Source: Sandaracinaceae bacterium (GTDB taxonomy: Bacteria > Myxococcota_A > Polyangia > Polyangiales > Sandaracinaceae). Taken from it: 64,000 nucleotides of DNA. The position numbers and the translations under genes are program-made. Positions 18,287-28,700 of the stretch are shown here, piece after piece. Every line of letters starts with the position of its first letter. Positions within the stretch are counted from its first letter, which is position 1. Location of the stretch: NCBI GenBank assembly GCA_020633195.1, contig JACKEC010000017.1, forward strand, positions 496,001 to 560,000, given 5' to 3'. Under the pieces are notes generated by a model. The model did not search any database and had not been told where the DNA came from. It saw only the letters and a program-made list of their open reading frames with translations.

Positions 18287-18796
18287 TCAGGTCCGCTCGC
18301 GCACCACGCCCGCGGGCGCCGCGACGGTGGCGCCGGCGGGGACGTCCCGGTGCACGACCGCGTTCGCGCCCACCATCGCGCCGGCGCCCACGCGCACCCC
18401 GCCGATGACCTTGGCGCCCGCGAACAGGGCCGCGCCGTCCTCGACCTCGGGCGTGTCGCCCTTCCACTCGCCGAGCGTCACCTGCTGGAAGATCGCCACC
18501 CCGCGCCCGATGCGGACGCGGTCGTTGAGGACGACCCCGGTGGGGTGCGGGAGGCACAGCCCCGGGCCGATCTCGGCGTCGGCGGGCAGGCGCGTGTCCG
18601 AGACCAGGCGCCGGACCCCGCCGAGGAGGAGGTCGGCCCCGAGCAGGAGCCGGCTCCCCGCGCCGCCGTGCTTGCGCTGCCGACGCACGCGGTAGCTGAG
18701 GGTCACCCAGAAGCCCGCCTCGCGACGCCAGTCGTGATAGGCGCGCGCGTCCTCGCGGATGGCGTCGAGCGTCCCTCGGAGCGTGACCTCTTCCAC
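18287..18796 (-). CDS. CysE-like serine O-acetyltransferase family protein
   Basis: GTG 18796 has a good GGGAGG site and is preferred over the upstream TTG 18832. The protein of about 169 residues has an alpha-helical N-terminal part and C-terminal hexapeptide repeats forming a left-handed beta-helix (LCLPHPTGVV, RIGRGVAIFQQVTLG, VRVGAGAMVGANAVV). The histidine-containing HPTG motif matches the serine acetyltransferase acceptor site. It is shorter than classical CysE, so the acceptor is uncertain. It probably forms an operon with the deaminase gene 40 bp upstream. Confidence 0.8.
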   Translation of the reverse strand: MEEVTLRGTLDAIREDARAYHDWRREAGFWVTLSYRVRRQRKHGGAGSRLLLGADLLLGGVRRLVSDTRLPADAEIGPGLCLPHPTGVVLNDRVRIGRGVAIFQQVTLGEWKGDTPEVEDGAALFAGAKVIGGVRVGAGAMVGANAVVHRDVPAGATVAAPAGVVRERT

Positions 18797-18836
18797 GGCG
18801 CGCACCCTCCCATCGGCCACCGACGGCCGCAAGCGT

Positions 18837-19301
18837 TCAGCTGCCCTCGAGCGAGTCGGGCTCGCCGGCCTGCCACACCAGCTCGACGAGGTCGGCGCGG
18901 GCCTCCTCCTCGAGCAGGCCGGTGTGCACCTCGATCCCCGCCTCCTCGAGCAGCTCGATGCCGCGCCCTCGGTTCTTCGGGTGCGGGTCGATCATCGCCA
19001 CGTACACGACGCCCACCTTGCGGCGGATCATCTCCTTGGCGCAGCTGGGGGTGCGCTGATGGAAGGCGCACGGCTCGAGGGTGACGAACGCGATCACGTC
19101 GTCGAGGTCGCCCTCGAGCTGCGCGAGCGCCATCGGCTCGGCGTGGGGCTGGTAGGGCGGCTGGGTGTGCCCGCGCGCGACCACGACGCCGTCGCGGACG
19201 AGCACGCACCCCACCGGCGGGTTGGGGCGGCACGCCGGGAGCGCGGCGCGGCCCTCGACCAGGGCCTCGCGCATGAACGCCTCGAGCTGAGCCCGCTCCA
19301 T
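18837..19301 (-). CDS. RibD-like cytidine/deoxycytidylate deaminase
   Basis: The 154-residue protein has the zinc-dependent deaminase signature: HAEPMAL (zinc His and catalytic Glu) and EPCAFHQRTPSC (two zinc Cys). The N-terminal NPPVGCVLV and spacing are like the deaminase half of RibD, but no reductase domain is fused. The substrate could be a riboflavin intermediate or a related nucleoside; the pairing with an acetyltransferase does not decide it. It is divergent from the following kinase gene. Confidence 0.85.
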   Translation of the reverse strand: MERAQLEAFMREALVEGRAALPACRPNPPVGCVLVRDGVVVARGHTQPPYQPHAEPMALAQLEGDLDDVIAFVTLEPCAFHQRTPSCAKEMIRRKVGVVYVAMIDPHPKNRGRGIELLEEAGIEVHTGLLEEEARADLVELVWQAGEPDSLEGS

Positions 19302-19375
19302 GCAGCTACATAGCGCACGGCTCGGGGCCCCGCAGCGTCGACGCTGAGGCCACCGATGCCCTATCCTTGGCGAGG

Positions 19376-21001
<1,626 letters not shown>

Positions 21002-21046
21002 CCGTCACTGCATGACGGTCCGAGCCCCGATCGCGTAGCATCATCG

Positions 21047-22336
21047 GTGAGCACAGGGATGGGCGACGCCCCGCACGAACACGATCTCTTCGACGACGAC
21101 GACGACTTCCGAACGGTGGTGGACACCAGCTTCTGGAGCCAGCCCGCCGTCCCGGACTACCCGCCGCTCGCGCACTTCGGTCGCTTCGAGATCCTGGGTC
21201 GGCTCGCGCGCGGGGGGATGGCCGAGATCTACCTCGCGCGGGACTGGGACGACCAGCGCAAGGCCCGCCACCTCGTGGTCAAGCGCGTGCTGCCGGAGAT
21301 GGAGGACAACCCCGACCTGCTGCGCATGTTCCTCGAGGAGGGGCGCACCGCGGTGCGCCTCTACCACACGAACGTCTGCCACGTGTACGAGTGTGGCGAG
21401 ATCGACGGCACCACCTTCATGGCCCTCGAGTGGGTCTGGGGGCCGCAGCTGCACGACGTGGTCGAGCGCATGGTCTCGCGCGATGGCTGCATCCCGTGGC
21501 CCATCGCGGTCGAGATCGTCGCGCAGGTCGCGGGCGCCCTCCACTACGTGCACAACGCGAAGGGCACGGGCGGCAAGCCCCTCGGGATCGTCCACCGCGA
21601 CGTGAGCCCGCACAACATCATGATGAGCTGGGGCGGGCAAGTGAAGTTGCTCGACTTCGGGATCGCGAAGACCTCCGGCGACGCCACCACGGGCGGCGCG
21701 ACGGTGGGCAAGTACGGCTACATGTCCCCCGAGCAGGCGCAGTCGCGCTCGGTCGATCAGCGCTCGGACATCTTCGCGCTCGGCATCGTCCTGTTCGAGG
21801 CGCTCACCGGCACGCCGCTCTACGATCGGCCCACCCTCCTCGACACCTTGCAGGCGATCGTCCGCGAGCCCGTGCCGTCGCTGCGCGCGGTGCGGCCCGA
21901 GCTGCCCGAGGCCCTCGAGCACGTGGTGAAGCGCGCGCTCGCCAAGGAGCCCGAGCACCGCTTCCAGAGCGCGGGGGAGCTGCGCGCCGCGCTCAAGCAG
22001 GTGCTGCGGACCCACGGGCAGGCGGTCACCGAGCAGCGGATCGCGCTGTTCCTCGACGGGCTGTTCTCCGAGGAGGAGAAGCTGCCCCTGAAGGGCCGCG
22101 CGAAGCTGACGGGCTCCTTCCAGGCGCTGACCGCGATGGGCGCCGCGGCGGTGCGCGGCGAGGACGTCACCTACGAGCAGTTCGACCACTCGAGCCCGAG
22201 CGCGCACCCGCCGCCCCTCGCTCCGAGGAAGAAGAAGCCCCTCTTCTCGGGCTGGGTCGCCTGGGTCGCGCTGACCGCGCTCGCCGCGGTCATGGCCTGC
22301 CTCGGCGCCTTCGCGGCGATCTACCTGATCCGCTGA
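21047..22336 (+). CDS. Tail-anchored Ser/Thr protein kinase
   Basis: The protein has 429 residues. The kinase domain (about 45-310) has ARGGMAEIYLA, the VVKRV lysine, HRDVSPHNI and DFGIAKTS with MSPEQ. HRDVSP rather than HRDLKP is common in myxobacterial kinases. After a soluble linker the protein ends in a single hydrophobic helix (WVAWVALTALAAVMACLGAF), so it is anchored by its tail with no outside domain. It starts at GTG 21047 or ATG 21059. It is tandem to another kinase gene 45 bp upstream. Confidence 0.92.
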   Translation: MSTGMGDAPHEHDLFDDDDDFRTVVDTSFWSQPAVPDYPPLAHFGRFEILGRLARGGMAEIYLARDWDDQRKARHLVVKRVLPEMEDNPDLLRMFLEEGRTAVRLYHTNVCHVYECGEIDGTTFMALEWVWGPQLHDVVERMVSRDGCIPWPIAVEIVAQVAGALHYVHNAKGTGGKPLGIVHRDVSPHNIMMSWGGQVKLLDFGIAKTSGDATTGGATVGKYGYMSPEQAQSRSVDQRSDIFALGIVLFEALTGTPLYDRPTLLDTLQAIVREPVPSLRAVRPELPEALEHVVKRALAKEPEHRFQSAGELRAALKQVLRTHGQAVTEQRIALFLDGLFSEEEKLPLKGRAKLTGSFQALTAMGAAAVRGEDVTYEQFDHSSPSAHPPPLAPRKKKPLFSGWVAWVALTALAAVMACLGAFAAIYLIR

Positions 22337-23166
22337 GGCTCGTGGCCGGCGAGAGCGCGCAGCCGCGCGACGCGCTCCTCGGTGCGCGGGTGGGTGCGCC
22401 AGCGGTCGGGCACCTCGAAGCGGAACAGCTCGACCCACCAGGGCCCGCGGCTCGCCGCCTCGATCTGGAGGAGCGCCGACGCCAGCGCGAGCGGATCGCC
22501 CGTCAGCTCGGCGGCGGTGGCGTCCGCCTCGTGCTCCCGCAGCCGCGAGAGCGCGAGGGTCATCGCGTGGATCCCCCAGGGCGCGGCGACGAGCGCGAGC
22601 ACGGTCACCCAGGGCAGCGACCAGCCGCCGAGCAGCGACAGCGGGAGGCCGAACAGCAGGAACACGAAGCCCAGCTGCGCGAGGCTGCGGGTCAGCCCGT
22701 GGACCACCCCGACGACGCGCATCAGGCCCAGGTCGCCCGCGCTCAGGTGCGCGAGCTCGTGCGCGACGACGGCGACGATCTCGCGCTGGGTGAGGCCGTT
22801 CAGGAGCGACGGGGTGAGCCCGATCGCCGCGCCGTGTTGGCCCTCGGTCGCGAAGGCCTGCGGCGTCGCGGCGGGCAGCACGACGAGCGCGGGCGGCTCG
22901 ATGCCGGCGCGCTCCGAGAGCGTCGCGACGGCGTCCTCGAGCCACGGCGCCCAGATGCGGCGCGCGCCCTGCCGAGCCAGCGCCCGCTCGGTGGGCGGCA
23001 GCGGCGCCAGCACCCCGAGCGCCACCGCCGCGAGGAGCGTGAAGACCGCCCCGACCGCGCCGCCGAGCAGCCACCCGACGAGCGCCGCGGTGGCCACGAT
23101 CCCCGTGATCAGGGCGAAGGTGGCGGCGAGGTTCTGGAGCCGGTGGGGATGGAGCCGGGGGTGCAC
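22321..23166 (-). CDS. M48-family (HtpX-like) membrane metalloprotease
   Basis: The 281-residue protein starts at GTG 23166. Two helices lie near the N-terminus (about 12-55), the zinc motif HELAH is at residues 136-140, two further helices follow, then REHEADATAAEL with the third zinc ligand Glu. This order matches HtpX-type proteases, which degrade damaged membrane proteins with the active site facing the cytoplasm. Its 3' end overlaps the convergent kinase gene by 16 bp. Confidence 0.9.
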   Translation of the reverse strand: MHPRLHPHRLQNLAATFALITGIVATAALVGWLLGGAVGAVFTLLAAVALGVLAPLPPTERALARQGARRIWAPWLEDAVATLSERAGIEPPALVVLPAATPQAFATEGQHGAAIGLTPSLLNGLTQREIVAVVAHELAHLSAGDLGLMRVVGVVHGLTRSLAQLGFVFLLFGLPLSLLGGWSLPWVTVLALVAAPWGIHAMTLALSRLREHEADATAAELTGDPLALASALLQIEAASRGPWWVELFRFEVPDRWRTHPRTEERVARLRALAGHEPQRIR

Positions 23167-23234
23167 GAGGAGAACCTAAGTCCGTCGATCGAGCGGACCA
23201 CCCGTTGACGTCGGCCGCTTCGGCACCAGGTGGC

Positions 23235-25121
23235 TCAGCGCCCGCAGCGGTTGCGGATCGACTGGCGGTAGTGGGCCATCTCGTCGGGCCACCACTCGCC
23301 GTCGAAGGGCCAGAGCTGCCCGCCCGCGAGGCCGACGATGGGGCCGCCCTCGGCGGGCTCCATCGAGGTCCGGTTCGGGTAGTCGAGCTCGCGGCGGCGC
23401 TCGGTCGTCAGCTCGAGCTCCACGGTGTCCATCCGGCTCGCGACGTCGCGCAGCCCGCTCGCGAGGCGCCGCAAGCGGACTTGCACGTGCTCACCCGTCC
23501 GGTCGGCGGCGAGGGAGCGCGCGATCGCGAGGTCGCTGCTCACCCGGGTGGCCACGTCGCCCTCGAGCAGGGTCGGGTCGCGCGCGAGGCGGCGCTGCTC
23601 GAGCTCGATGGAGCGGAGCTGGTCGAGGTGGCGCGTCAGCTCGCGATCGGAGAGCGCCTCGCGCACCTCCGGGAGCACGCGCGGCGGCACGCGGGAGCGC
23701 CCCGCGCGGACCGCGACGAGGACCCGGAGCGCGTCGTCCCGGGTCCGCGCGAGGTCGACCGCGCGGTCCGTGTCGCGGAGGCGGGGACCCATGAGCGAGG
23801 AGAACCGAGCCACCGTGTGCGCGGCCGCGTCCCACTGGCAGTGCTCGAGCTGGATCATCGCGCGCACCACCTGCGGCTCGGGGCTGGCCCGCTCTCGGAG
23901 CGCGGGGGCGGTCAGCGCGTGGGCGTGCCCGAGCGCGCGGTCCACGTCCCCGGCGAGGTAGAGCGCCCACGTCTCCTCGGCGAACGCGTCGGCCCACCGC
24001 GGGCTGCTCTGAGGGACGTGACGCCACGCCGCGAGCGCGCCGCGCAGGAGCGCCTCGCCCCGCTCGTCACCGGCCGGTCGCTGCGCCGCGAGCGCGTAGC
24101 GGAGCCGCGCGAGGTTCAGCCACGCGAGCTCGTGCAGCGGCTCGGCCGGGCCGGTGCCCTCGGCCACCCGCGCGAACGCCCGCAGCGCGGGCCCCGGCCG
24201 GCGGTGGCGCGCGTGGAGGGCGCCCTCGAGGAAGCGCGCCTCGAGGCCGTGGCGCGCGTCGTCGGGGACCCGAGCCAGCGCCTCGAGGGCCGCGTCGTCG
24301 CGACCGTCCGTCGCGCGCTGCCGCCCGAGGAGCCAGAACGTGACCGACGCGCGGTCCGCGCCGAGCGCCTCGATCGCCTCGGGATCGTAGGCGTCGATCG
24401 CGCGGACGACCGCGCCCGGCTCGGGCATCGCGGCGGCGATCTCGGCGAGCATCGGGAGGCTCGCCGCGAACCACGGGTGCGCCGGTCCGGCGCGGGTGAC
24501 GGGCTCGAAGGCGGCCGCCGCGGCGTGGTGGAGGCCGAGCGCGAAGAGGCTCTTCGCGAGCAGGTGCTCGGCCTCCTCGACGCGGTCGGGGAGGTCTCCG
24601 GTGCGCCCGTCGACGACCTCCTGCAGCTTGCCCGCGGCCTGCGACCAGCGGCGCGCGTCGACGTCGCGCAGCGCGCTCGCCATCGTCTCGGACGGCGCGA
24701 TCGGCCCGACCGGCGCCGCCGGGATCGGGCCCACGTCGATCACCAGCGGCGCCGGCGGGCGGGGGGCTCGCGGCGCGGCGACGACGGGTGGGGGCGGCGC
24801 GATCTGTTCGGGCGGCGCCGGCGCGGGCGCCACGACGGCCGGGGGCTCTTCGACGATCTCCGCCGTCGCGATCGCCACCGGCTCGAGGCGCGGGCTCGCC
24901 TTGGCCGCGGCCGTCGTCCACGCGCCGCTCGACGCGCCGCCGGTGACCAGCACGACGCCGAGGAGGCCGAGCTTGAGCAGGATCGACGCGGCCGACGAGG
25001 TCGGCGCCGCCGCGCGCCCGAGCACGCCCGCGCGCGCGATCGCGAGCTGTTCCGGCCGCGGCGTCCCGGACCGGAGCAGCTCGACGAACGCGTCGAGATC
25101 GGGGTCGCGGGGCTCGATCAC
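23235..25121 (-). CDS. Membrane TPR protein paired with ECF sigma factor
   Basis: GTG 25121 overlaps the sigma factor stop (GTGA), so the pair is coupled. The 628-residue product has a short cytoplasmic segment, one membrane helix near residues 44-60 (ILLKLGLLGVVLVTGG), a Pro-rich linker (PAPAPPEQIAPPPPVV) and a long Ala-rich helical region with TPR character. The position and topology fit a sigma regulator, but no zinc anti-sigma motif is present, so the role is inference. The C-terminus (WPFDGEWWPDEM) is not recognised. Confidence 0.75.
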   Translation of the reverse strand: MIEPRDPDLDAFVELLRSGTPRPEQLAIARAGVLGRAAAPTSSAASILLKLGLLGVVLVTGGASSGAWTTAAAKASPRLEPVAIATAEIVEEPPAVVAPAPAPPEQIAPPPPVVAAPRAPRPPAPLVIDVGPIPAAPVGPIAPSETMASALRDVDARRWSQAAGKLQEVVDGRTGDLPDRVEEAEHLLAKSLFALGLHHAAAAAFEPVTRAGPAHPWFAASLPMLAEIAAAMPEPGAVVRAIDAYDPEAIEALGADRASVTFWLLGRQRATDGRDDAALEALARVPDDARHGLEARFLEGALHARHRRPGPALRAFARVAEGTGPAEPLHELAWLNLARLRYALAAQRPAGDERGEALLRGALAAWRHVPQSSPRWADAFAEETWALYLAGDVDRALGHAHALTAPALRERASPEPQVVRAMIQLEHCQWDAAAHTVARFSSLMGPRLRDTDRAVDLARTRDDALRVLVAVRAGRSRVPPRVLPEVREALSDRELTRHLDQLRSIELEQRRLARDPTLLEGDVATRVSSDLAIARSLAADRTGEHVQVRLRRLASGLRDVASRMDTVELELTTERRRELDYPNRTSMEPAEGGPIVGLAGGQLWPFDGEWWPDEMAHYRQSIRNRCGR

Positions 25122-25696
25122 CGCTCGACCTCCCCGCGCGCCTTCAGGCGCTTGAGCGCGCGCTCGACCTCGCGACGGGCCGCGTAGAGGCGCGAGAAGG
25201 CCGTCTGGAGAGGGACGTCGAGCGCGTCGGCGATCTCGCGCATCGGCAGCTGCTCCACCTCGTAGAGCACGAACACCGCGCGCTTGTCGTCGTCGAGGTC
25301 CTCGAGGATCTCGATCGCGGCCGCGAGCGCGCGCGTGCGGACGAGCTCGTCGTGGGGCGTGCGTCCGTCGACCGCCTCGGGGACCTCCGGCATCGAGTCC
25401 TCGCGCCGTCGGGCCGCGCGGCGCCGCAGCGCCATCGCCTTGCGCACGCAGATCGCGTAGAGCCAGCTGCGCAGCGCCGAGGGCTTGCGCAGCTCGGGGA
25501 GCCGGCGATGCACGACGAGGAACACCTCTTGGATCGCGTCGGCGATCTCCCGGTCCCGGACCCCGAGGCAGCGCAGGGTGCGGCCCACGTAGGCGGCGTG
25601 GGCGTCGAACACCTCGGTCAGCTCGGGCGTCACCTCGGCGTCCGCGTCTGCGGTGCCGGTGCGCGCCTTCTCGCCGACCGATGCGTCCACGCTCAT
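25118..25696 (-). CDS. ECF-family RNA polymerase sigma factor
   Basis: The 192-residue protein has sigma region 2 (ADAIQEVFLVVHRRL, RSWLYAICVRKAM) and region 4 (LEDLDDDKRAVFVLYEVEQL, MREIADALDVPLQTAFSRLYAAR), with no region 1 or 3, as in extracytoplasmic function sigma factors. It overlaps the downstream TPR membrane protein gene. A CCCCG/CGGGG inverted repeat (25702-25717) lies just upstream of its ATG and could be part of its control. Confidence 0.93.
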   Translation of the reverse strand: MSVDASVGEKARTGTADADAEVTPELTEVFDAHAAYVGRTLRCLGVRDREIADAIQEVFLVVHRRLPELRKPSALRSWLYAICVRKAMALRRRAARRREDSMPEVPEAVDGRTPHDELVRTRALAAAIEILEDLDDDKRAVFVLYEVEQLPMREIADALDVPLQTAFSRLYAARREVERALKRLKARGEVER

Positions 25697-25701
25697 CCGT
25701 T

Positions 25702-25717
25702 CCCCGACGGTACGGGG
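25702..25717. promoter_or_regulatory. Inverted repeat directly upstream of ECF sigma gene
   Basis: CCCCG and CGGGG arms around ACGGTA lie five bases from the ATG at 25696. The position fits an operator or leader hairpin. No clear promoter hexamers can be assigned. Confidence 0.3.
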
Positions 25718-25730
25718 TTTCTGAACCGAT

Positions 25731-25771
25731 CTGTGAGGGAGGCTTGGGGCGAATCTCCGGCGCCCTCACAG
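25731..25771. terminator. Inverted repeat at 3' end of PEGA/TPR gene
   Basis: CTGTGAGGG and CCCTCACAG form a perfect 9-bp inverted repeat with a 23-nt loop. One arm covers the stop codon of the PEGA/TPR gene. There is no U-tract, so termination is only one possibility; it may also separate that gene from the sigma gene. Confidence 0.4.
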
Positions 25772-27262
25772 GGAGCCGGCCAGGGCCACGCCGGTGGGGC
25801 CGACCCGGAGCTCGAGGTGCGCGCGCGACGCGGCCGCGTCGACGTCCTCCTCGGAGGGGGTCGTGGCGAGCACGATCACCGACACCAGCGTCCCGACCGC
25901 GCCCACCGCCGCCGCGACCCAGCCGACCGCGCGGAGCGCGTTGATCTCGTCGACGTCGCCGTCGAACTCGCCGCGAGCGCGCTGCGCGTACGCCTCGTCG
26001 CGCTCGAGCTCGGCCTCGTCGATGCCCCAGGGGAACAGCGGCCCGTAGCAAGACGCCGGGAACGACCCGAGCCCGACCGGGCATGCCTCGAACACCTGGC
26101 GGCGCGCGTCGAGGTCGAGCTCGCCGTGGCGGACCTCGGCGGCGATCAGCGTCGCGGCGCCGAGCGCGAGCAGCAGGCTCCCCGTCACCGTCAGCGCCGC
26201 GCTCGCGACGCGCCGGCTCTCGGCCGACGAGACCTGCTCGTGACGCGCCTCGGGCGTCCAGCGCAGCGGCAGGGCGAGGTCGCGCGACGCCCCGGCCTCC
26301 ACCTCGACGTCGAGCTCGAGGGGAGCGCGGTCCGGCGCCTCGACGAGCAACCGATGCGGCCCGACGGGGAGCTCCAGCGTCCTGGCCTCGTCCGACGCCG
26401 CGCCGTCGACGCGCACCGCCGCGCCGCCCGGGAGCGCGAGCCGCAGCGTGCCGAGGAGATCGCGCGGCGCGTCGGGGTCGCGCTCGAGGGTGAACGCGAG
26501 CTCGCTCTCGGCGCCGATGTCGACCACCACCTCGCGCTCGATGCCGAGGTAGCCGCTCCGCTCCGCGCGGACCCGGTGGCGCCCCGCCGAGACGGAGAGG
26601 CTTCGCGAGAGCGGCGTCACGCCCTGCGGCTCGTCGTCGACGAGCACCGAGACGCCGGGCAGCGCCGTCCGAACGCGCAGGCTGCCGCGCAGTGATCCCG
26701 TCTCCCGGAGCTCGAAGCGCACGCTCTCGTGCACGCCGCCGGCCAGGCTGAGGCGGCGCGGCTCGGACTCGTAGCCCGGCGCGCCCACCGCGATGACGTG
26801 GTCGCCCGCGGCGAGCCGGAGCTCCCGCGCGAGCGGCGTGCGCCCCGCGGACGCGCCGTCGACGTTGATCGACGCGCCATCGACGTTCGCCTCGACGGTC
26901 AGGTAGGCGATGCGGGACCGCTGGATCTGCAGCTCGCGCTCCGCCGCCTCGCGCTGCGCCGCGGGGAGGCTCGCGCCGCCCTCGAGGTAGCGCTCGAAGG
27001 CCTCCGTCGACTCCACCGGGTGGCCGAGCCTCGCGTGGACCCGGCCGAGGTTGAACAGGACCGTCGCCGAGGGGGCCAGCTCGTGGGCGCGGGTCAGCTC
27101 CGCGAGCGCCGCGTCGAACCGCCCCTCGTCGTAGAGGGCGAGGCCGCGCTCGAACCGCTCTCGCGCCTCGGCTCGCTCGGGGCTCTGGCCGAGGGCGGAC
27201 GAGGGGGCGACGAGGACGAACAGCAGGGCGAGGGCCGCGGGCCCACGGAGGCGGGAGGTCAT
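25766..27262 (-). CDS. Exported TPR protein with tandem PEGA domains
   Basis: The 498-residue protein has a signal peptide ending SSALG, TPR repeats (FERGLALYDEGRFDAAL..., about 30-110), then three or four PEGA-type beta modules (INVDGASAGRTPL, VLVDDEPQGVTPL, RVDGAASDE) and two late hydrophobic segments (TGSLLLALGAATLIAAE and VGWVAAAVGAVGTLVSVI). PEGA proteins are thought to bind surface structures. ATG 27262 is chosen; GTG 27274 overlapping the kinase stop is also in frame. It forms an operon with the kinase gene just upstream. Confidence 0.85.
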   Translation of the reverse strand: MTSRLRGPAALALLFVLVAPSSALGQSPERAEARERFERGLALYDEGRFDAALAELTRAHELAPSATVLFNLGRVHARLGHPVESTEAFERYLEGGASLPAAQREAAERELQIQRSRIAYLTVEANVDGASINVDGASAGRTPLARELRLAAGDHVIAVGAPGYESEPRRLSLAGGVHESVRFELRETGSLRGSLRVRTALPGVSVLVDDEPQGVTPLSRSLSVSAGRHRVRAERSGYLGIEREVVVDIGAESELAFTLERDPDAPRDLLGTLRLALPGGAAVRVDGAASDEARTLELPVGPHRLLVEAPDRAPLELDVEVEAGASRDLALPLRWTPEARHEQVSSAESRRVASAALTVTGSLLLALGAATLIAAEVRHGELDLDARRQVFEACPVGLGSFPASCYGPLFPWGIDEAELERDEAYAQRARGEFDGDVDEINALRAVGWVAAAVGAVGTLVSVIVLATTPSEEDVDAAASRAHLELRVGPTGVALAGSL

Positions 27263-27270
27263 CGGCCGGG

Positions 27271-28620
27271 TCACTCGTAGGGGTTGTCGCGCACGGGCTC
27301 GAAGCGTCCGGCGGGCACGTCCGGGGGGTTGGGGCGCGAGCGTCGCGCGGTGGGAGGCGGCGCTTCCGGGATCGGGTCCGGCGCCGTCGCTTCGACGGGG
27401 ACGTCCGCGGTCGGGGTCGGCGGCGGCTCGAGCGCCGGGGCTGGCTCGTCGGGCTCGGCGTCGGGGGCGTCCGCCGTCGGGGCGACGTCCTCCGTCGGGA
27501 GCTCGTCCCGCCCGAGCAGCCACCCGGCGCCGAGCACCAGGAGCAGGACCGCCGCGAGCGCGACGCCGACGAGGACGGGGCTCGCCGACCGCATCGGAAC
27601 GGTCGCCCCCGTCGTGGAGGTCGTCGAAGGGGCCGTCTCGGGCCGCGCCTCGGGCTCGGCGTGCACCGTCGGCGCGGTCGACCGGGTGCTGTGCTCGACC
27701 CTCCGAGTGACCGCGGCCGCAGGCCGTCGCTCCTCCCGGCGCTCCGACCCCGCGAACGGCGTGAGCGCCTCGAGCAACGCCTCCGCGCTCGCGTAGCGAT
27801 CGTCGCGCTCGGTGGCCATCGCGCGCTCCACGACCGCCGCGAGCTCGAGCGGGACGTCCGGCGCTCGCGCCCGGAGCGGCTCGTGATCGCCGGCGTGGAT
27901 CAGGATCAAGAGCGCCGGGAACGTCGACGCCTCGAAGGGGCGATCGCCGCTCAGCGCCTCGTAGAGGATCACGCCGAGCGAGTACACGTCGGTGCGCGCG
28001 TCGAGATCGGCCGTCCGGCCCACGGCCTGCTCGGGGGACATGTAGCAGGGCGTCCCGAGGATGGTCCCCTCGCGCGTCGCGGTCAGCGCGCCGGGCTCCT
28101 CGGCGTCGAGGAACTTCGAGATCCCGAAGTCGAGGAGCTTCAGCCGCTCGCGACCGTCCGCGGCGCGGCACACGAACAGGTTCTCGGGCTTGAGGTCGCG
28201 GTGAACGATCCCTGCGGCGTGCGCGTCGATGGCGCCTCGGCAGGCCTCGCAGACCAGCGCCACCGCGTGCCCCGGCGGGAGCGGGCCTTCCGCGATCAGC
28301 TCGGCGAGGGTCTGCCCTTCGAGCAGCTCCATCAGCACGTAGGGCGCGCCGTCCTCGAGGCGACCGGTGTCGAGGGTCTCGACCACGTGCTCCGAGCGGA
28401 GGGTGCCGGCGACGGTCGCCTCTCGGAGGAAGCGCTCGACCACGCGAGGGTTCTCCTGCGCGCGTCCGTGGAGGACCTTCAGCGCGCGGTGGTGACGCGT
28501 CCCGAGGTGCTCGACCTCGTAGACCGCGCCCATGCCGCCCGACCCGAGCTCGCGCAGGACCCGCAGCTTGCCCAGCAGGGTCTGCCCGACCCGGTCCACT
28601 GCGGCGTCGCTCGGCGTCAT
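27271..28620 (-). CDS. Ser/Thr protein kinase, membrane-anchored
   Basis: The 449-residue protein has a full Hanks kinase domain in residues 15-285: GSGGMGAVY, ALKVL, HRDLKPENL, DFGISKF, GTPCYMSPEQ. A linker rich in Thr and Ala, one membrane helix (VLVGVALAAVLLLVLGAGWLL) and a Pro-rich outside tail follow. It is the first gene of a minus-strand run with the PEGA/TPR protein, the ECF sigma factor and the TPR membrane protein, which suggests one signalling unit. Confidence 0.93.
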   Translation of the reverse strand: MTPSDAAVDRVGQTLLGKLRVLRELGSGGMGAVYEVEHLGTRHHRALKVLHGRAQENPRVVERFLREATVAGTLRSEHVVETLDTGRLEDGAPYVLMELLEGQTLAELIAEGPLPPGHAVALVCEACRGAIDAHAAGIVHRDLKPENLFVCRAADGRERLKLLDFGISKFLDAEEPGALTATREGTILGTPCYMSPEQAVGRTADLDARTDVYSLGVILYEALSGDRPFEASTFPALLILIHAGDHEPLRARAPDVPLELAAVVERAMATERDDRYASAEALLEALTPFAGSERREERRPAAAVTRRVEHSTRSTAPTVHAEPEARPETAPSTTSTTGATVPMRSASPVLVGVALAAVLLLVLGAGWLLGRDELPTEDVAPTADAPDAEPDEPAPALEPPPTPTADVPVEATAPDPIPEAPPPTARRSRPNPPDVPAGRFEPVRDNPYE

Positions 28621-28700
28621 CGTCAGCGCCTCGCGCCCCCGGCGCCGTCACCACCCATGCGGGCAAGATACCATCGGGCCGGGGGGCCTCGTGGGCCCGA

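Noticed and set aside
18797..18832. TTG 18832 as start of the acetyltransferase
   Set aside because: GTG 18796 has a clear GGGAGG site; the TTG has none and lies four bases from the preceding stop.
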